NCBI GenBank assembly: GCA_046484625.1
Contig: JAWOIO010000242.1
Coordinates: 1-8,360, forward strand
Length of the DNA stretch: 8,360 nucleotides
Origin: DASUAO01 sp046484625
Lineage (GTDB): Bacteria; Actinomycetota; Acidimicrobiia; IMCC26256; PALSA-555
Reading direction: 5' to 3'
The notes under the pieces were generated by a model. It saw only the letters and a list, made by a program, of their open reading frames with translations. It did no database searches and was not told the DNA's origin. Positions 5,584 through 8,360 of the stretch are shown in pieces (position 1 is the first letter of the stretch; each line of letters begins with the position of its first letter). The translations under genes and the position numbers were made by a program.

Positions 5584-7158
5584 ATGCGTTTTGGGGGAGC
5601 GGGGCCGGGTCTCGCGGTCTGGCCACGGATCGTCGTGGTCGCCGGCGCGCTCGGAGCGCTGGTCGTGGTCCTCCTCGCCGGGGGCACCGTCCCCTGGTCC
5701 CAGGTGCCGGCGCCCGTGACCGTCGACGTCGTGTGGCTCGCGGCCCTCTTCGCCATCGCCGACCTCCTCGTGCTGTCGCTCCAGGACCGATGGCAGGTGT
5801 CGTCGGTCTCGCTCTCCCAGATCCCACTCGTGATCGGTCTGTACTTCGTCGCGCCGCCCGGGCTCCTCCTCGCGCGGGTCGTGGGCATCGTCCTCGCGCT
5901 CCTCGTGCACCGACACCTGCTGCGGCCGACGTCGCCCATCCGCGTCCTCGGGGCACTCGCCGCGGCGACCGTCGCCGTCGCCGTGTTCCGGGCCGTGCTC
6001 GGCGACACCTCCGCGATCACCGCGCACGGCTGGCTCGCCGCCGGCGCCGCCGTCCTTGCCGCCGACGCGCTGTCGGCCGCGGTCCGGCGCCACTGCGCGG
6101 CGGTCGACGATCGTCGGGCTCACGTCGGTTCCTGGTGGGCGGCGGGGATCGGTGTTGCTGCATCACTGGCCGGCACGAGCCTCGCCCTCCTCACCGTGGT
6201 CGTGGCATGGCGGGATCCCGCGGCCGCGCTCCTGTTGGTCGTCATCGCTGCGGTCCTCTTCTTCGCGTACCACGCCTACGCCTCGCTCCGTCAGCGCTAT
6301 CAGGGCCTCGCCGTCGTCGCAGACTTCACCGGACAGGTCGCACGCACGCTCGAGGTCGACTCCGTCGTCGACGTCGTGCTTCGTGAGGCGCGCGCCGCCA
6401 CCGGTGCCGCGCGTGCAGAGGTCGTCCTGCTCGGGCGCCGCGCGGGCGAGGGACTCCTCCGGGTCGTCGGCGACGACACCGGCGCCGAGGCGATCGCGGC
6501 GAAGAGCGTCGACCCCGCCGACCTCGTCTGGGCGCTCGCGGTCGCGCGCGACTCCGCGTTCGTCCTCACGTCCTCGAATCACGAGTCCCGGCTCGGAGCG
6601 CACCTCGCGGAACGCGGGATCCACAACGGCATCGTCGCCCCGCTCCATGGCGATGAAGGAATCTCCGGGATGCTCCTGGTCGCGAACCGCGCGGAGGGCG
6701 CGCGGCCCTTCGATGCCGACGACGTCCGGCTCCTCGAAACGTTGGCCGCCCACGCCAGCGTGTCGCTCGAGAACGGTCGGCTCATCGACGCCCTGCGTCG
6801 CGATGCGGCCGAGAAGGAGCACCAGTCGCTCCACGACCCGCTCACGGGGCTCGCGAACAGGGTGCAGTTCGTCACCGAGATCGACGCCGCGCTCGACCGG
6901 CGAGCTGACGCGGCGACGATCGGGGTCCTCCTCCTCGACCTCGACGAGTTCAAGGCGATCAACGACACGTACGGCCATCACGACGGCGACGACGCATTGC
7001 GTCAGGTCGCGGCTCGGCTGCGAGGCGCGGTGCGTCCCGACGACGTGATCGCGCGCTTGGGCGGCGACGAGTTCGCGGTCCTGCTCCGCCAGGTTCCCGA
7101 CGAGGACGCGGCGGTCGAGCGGGCGTGGAGATCCACTCGGCGATTCGTGCACCGATGA
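5584..7158 (+). CDS. Membrane GAF-GGDEF diguanylate cyclase, N-terminal part of a split GGDEF/EAL gene
   Basis: This 524-codon frame holds the first part of a cyclic-di-GMP enzyme. Residues 13-232 form about seven hydrophobic helices, a likely membrane sensor. Residues about 243-400 look like a GAF domain (ADFTGQVARTLEVDSVVDVV start, VSLENGRL end). The GGDEF domain follows from 415: LHDPLTGLANR, metal-binding LDLDEFKAINDTYGHHDGDD at 451-470, inhibitory-site RxxD at 484-487, and the intact GGDEF at 493-497, five residues after RxxD. After about residue 514 the frame turns to unrelated WRSTRRFVHR and stops at 7158. The missing half of the domain (ASIGIALAP, ADAAMYVAK) and an EAL domain continue in another frame from about 7125. 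One extra G making gcggtggag would restore an 848-residue protein. The start follows a possible leaderless promoter. Confidence 0.88.
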   Translation: MRFGGAGPGLAVWPRIVVVAGALGALVVVLLAGGTVPWSQVPAPVTVDVVWLAALFAIADLLVLSLQDRWQVSSVSLSQIPLVIGLYFVAPPGLLLARVVGIVLALLVHRHLLRPTSPIRVLGALAAATVAVAVFRAVLGDTSAITAHGWLAAGAAVLAADALSAAVRRHCAAVDDRRAHVGSWWAAGIGVAASLAGTSLALLTVVVAWRDPAAALLLVVIAAVLFFAYHAYASLRQRYQGLAVVADFTGQVARTLEVDSVVDVVLREARAATGAARAEVVLLGRRAGEGLLRVVGDDTGAEAIAAKSVDPADLVWALAVARDSAFVLTSSNHESRLGAHLAERGIHNGIVAPLHGDEGISGMLLVANRAEGARPFDADDVRLLETLAAHASVSLENGRLIDALRRDAAEKEHQSLHDPLTGLANRVQFVTEIDAALDRRADAATIGVLLLDLDEFKAINDTYGHHDGDDALRQVAARLRGAVRPDDVIARLGGDEFAVLLRQVPDEDAAVERAWRSTRRFVHR

Positions 7159-8129
7159 AGATCGAGGCGGGCGAGGTCGTCGTCGGTGCGAGCATCGGGA
7201 TCGCGCTCGCTCCCACCCACAGCGGCGATTCGACCGCGCTCCTCCGCCAGGCCGATGCCGCGATGTACGTCGCCAAGACCGAGGGCACCGGGTGTCAGCT
7301 GTTCGCCGACACCGACGCCGCGACGGCGCAGCTGTCGCGGCAGGTCAGGGCGGCGGTCGACGACGACCAGCTCGTCGTGCACTACCAGCCCAAGGCCGAC
7401 CTCCTCACAGGCGCGGTCACCGGGGTCGAGGCCCTCGTGCGCTGGGCGCACCCCGAACGGGGGATCATCGGGCCCGACGCGTTCCTTCCCGCGGCAGAGC
7501 ACGCCGGGATCATGTTCTCCATCACCATGCGCGTCCTCGAGGAGACGCTGCGTCAGCGCGGCCGCTGGCGCGACGCGGGGTATCCGCTCGACGTCGCGGT
7601 GAACCTGTCGGCACGCGACCTCGTCGACAGCAGGCTCCTCGCCGAGATCCCCCGGCTCATCGAGGCATGGGAGGTCCCGGCGGGTGCCCTGACCCTCGAG
7701 GTCACGGAAGCCCAGGTGATGGGCGACGGGGCCCGGGTTGCCGAGGCGCTCGCTCGGATCAGCGGTCTCGGCGTGCGGCTCTCGATCGACGACTTCGGGA
7801 CCGGGTACTCGTCGGTGCCGTCGCTCCAACGGCTGCCGATCGACGAGATCAAGATCGACCGGTCGTTCGTCGCCGGCATGGCGAACGACGCCGGGGATGC
7901 GATCGTCGTGCGATCCACCACCGAGCTCGCCCAGAACCTCGGGATCCGCGTCGTGGCCGAGGGCGTGGAGGACGCCGACGTGTGGTCCGCGCTGACCCGC
8001 ATGGGCTGCGACGCCGGGCAGGGCTACTTCCTCGGCCGTCCGGTCGCGGGCGATGCCCTCCTGCGGTGGCTGGCGGAGCACCCGTCGTCCCCCGCGCTCC
8101 CAATGACCGGATCCCTGCCCCGCGCGTAG
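7155..8129 (+). CDS. EAL phosphodiesterase with C-terminal GGDEF remnant, second part of the split gene
   Basis: This frame continues the preceding GGDEF domain (GASIGIALAP, QADAAMYVAKTEG) and then holds a complete EAL domain, which cuts c-di-GMP to pGpG. Visible active-site elements, numbered for the frame-restored 848-residue protein, are EALVRW at 616-621, NLSARDL with Asn674, LEVTEAQ with Glu706, DDFGTGYSS with Asp736 and Asp737, IKIDRSFV with Lys757, VVAEGVE with Glu793 and GQGYFLGRP with Gln813. All expected metal and catalytic residues seem present. The frame opens at GTG 7125. The ATG at 7155 forms an ATGA overlap with the stop of the preceding frame, so coupled reinitiation is conceivable, but no ribosome site precedes it. 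Taken alone this product would be a cytosolic EAL protein with half a GGDEF domain. More likely it is the C-terminal part of one protein. Confidence 0.85.
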   Translation: MKIEAGEVVVGASIGIALAPTHSGDSTALLRQADAAMYVAKTEGTGCQLFADTDAATAQLSRQVRAAVDDDQLVVHYQPKADLLTGAVTGVEALVRWAHPERGIIGPDAFLPAAEHAGIMFSITMRVLEETLRQRGRWRDAGYPLDVAVNLSARDLVDSRLLAEIPRLIEAWEVPAGALTLEVTEAQVMGDGARVAEALARISGLGVRLSIDDFGTGYSSVPSLQRLPIDEIKIDRSFVAGMANDAGDAIVVRSTTELAQNLGIRVVAEGVEDADVWSALTRMGCDAGQGYFLGRPVAGDALLRWLAEHPSSPALPMTGSLPRA

Positions 8130-8164
8130 GGGGGCCTGAGGTCGGCCTTGCCCTCGTAGGACGC

Positions 8165-8183
8165 CGGCCCCAGACTGGGGCCG
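8165..8183. other. GC-rich perfect inverted repeat
   Basis: cggccccag-a-ctggggccg has two 9-bp complementary arms around a single base, in the 53-bp gap between the EAL stop (8129) and the candidate purM start. As RNA it would form a short stem with a 5-nt loop (six or seven paired bases). No T-run follows on either strand, so it is not a standard intrinsic terminator. It may be a factor-dependent terminator, a protein-binding palindrome or part of the purM leader. The last base is the G of the candidate GTG start. Confidence 0.5.
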
Positions 8184-8360
8184 TGGGAGCAGGTTCGTGG
8201 GGGCCCGAGGGGACCTTCGACGAGCACGGCGAGTGGGTCCGCCCGGTCCGTCCGGGCCTGGGCGGATTCGGCGGTCTGTTTCGACTCGGCGACCGCTTTG
8301 CCGATCCGGTCCTGGTCTCCGGCACCGATGGAGTCGGCACCAAGCTGCTGCTGGCCCGAC
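8183..8360 (+). CDS. purM: Phosphoribosylformylglycinamidine cyclo-ligase (AIR synthetase), 5' part
   Basis: The frame runs off the window end. Codons about 25-59 read GLGGFGGLF, then DPVLVSGTDGVGTKLLLAR, the N-terminal core of PurM, which closes the imidazole ring in purine synthesis (FGAM + ATP to AIR). The first 24 codons do not look like PurM. The family normally has a YxxAGVDIxAG motif and a helix of about 25 residues before GGFGGL, and neither is found here in any plus-strand frame. The GTG at 8183 is the only start codon in this frame between the EAL stop and the homology, and it has no good ribosome site. Codon use in the PurM-like part (CTG runs, TTT, GGA, CGA) differs from the neighbouring genes. 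The family is confident; the start is doubtful. The 5' end may be divergent, broken, or a false join near 8240. Confidence 0.65.
   Translation, partial: MGAGSWGPEGTFDEHGEWVRPVRPGLGGFGGLFRLGDRFADPVLVSGTDGVGTKLLLAR

Noticed and set aside
3360..6386. Very long plus-strand open frame of 1008 codons
   Set aside because: It lies antisense to the CoA-transferase and then in the wrong frame of the GGDEF gene. Its translation is Arg/Gly/Val/Asp-rich without any domain, as expected for a shadow in high-GC DNA.
7002..8081. Minus-strand open frame of 359 codons
   Set aside because: It mirrors the EAL domain, which has complete motifs on the plus strand; the antisense product is low-complexity.
8024..8227. 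Minus-strand 67-codon open frame over the EAL-purM gap
   Set aside because: It covers the end of the EAL gene, the palindrome and the start of purM, and shows no domain or ribosome site.

Overview
The window is high-GC DNA whose codons mostly end in C or G and whose leucines are often CTC. It holds a trypsin-type protease, DUF1622 and DUF4239 membrane proteins, a two-domain class III CoA-transferase and a membrane GGDEF/EAL protein. Together these suggest an actinobacterium, perhaps of the Acidimicrobiia type; the taxonomic call is inference. No rRNA, tRNA, CRISPR array, transposase, integrase or phage gene is visible.

Layout. Positions 1-123 carry, on the minus strand, an internal fragment of an RsbW-like (HATPase) anti-sigma/kinase domain. 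Its homology stops abruptly. It is followed by a 15-bp tandem repeat (169-243) and a plus-strand pyridoxamine-5'-phosphate-oxidase-like split-barrel gene (262-783). A minus-strand block then runs from 5369 down to 765: two-domain CaiB/BaiF CoA-transferase, DUF1622 membrane protein, secreted trypsin-like protease, DUF4239 membrane protein. The gaps between these genes are 2, 41 and 26 nt, so the block looks like one operon. It converges on the oxidase-like gene with a 19-bp overlap of the 3' ends.

A divergent intergenic region (5370-5583) separates this operon from a plus-strand gene for a multi-pass membrane GAF-GGDEF-EAL cyclic-di-GMP protein. It holds an 18-bp tandem repeat in the operon leader, a palindrome, and candidate promoters for both directions. 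The GGDEF/EAL gene is split into two reading frames near 7125, inside the GGDEF domain. The window ends in the first codons of a purM-like gene (8183-8360) with an unusual N-terminus.

How the genes may work together. DUF1622, the protease and DUF4239 form a small membrane/exported module whose joint role I cannot name. It is probably co-transcribed with an acyl-CoA metabolic enzyme. The GGDEF/EAL protein would turn a membrane or GAF-sensed signal into synthesis or breakdown of c-di-GMP. I do not see a convincing new defence or mobile system. The points most worth a second look are the split GGDEF domain with an ATGA overlap, the CoA-transferase whose first domain lacks the catalytic aspartate, the protease that signal peptidase may release already active, the three repeats with periods that are multiples of three, and both window ends, which look compositionally foreign and may be assembly joins.
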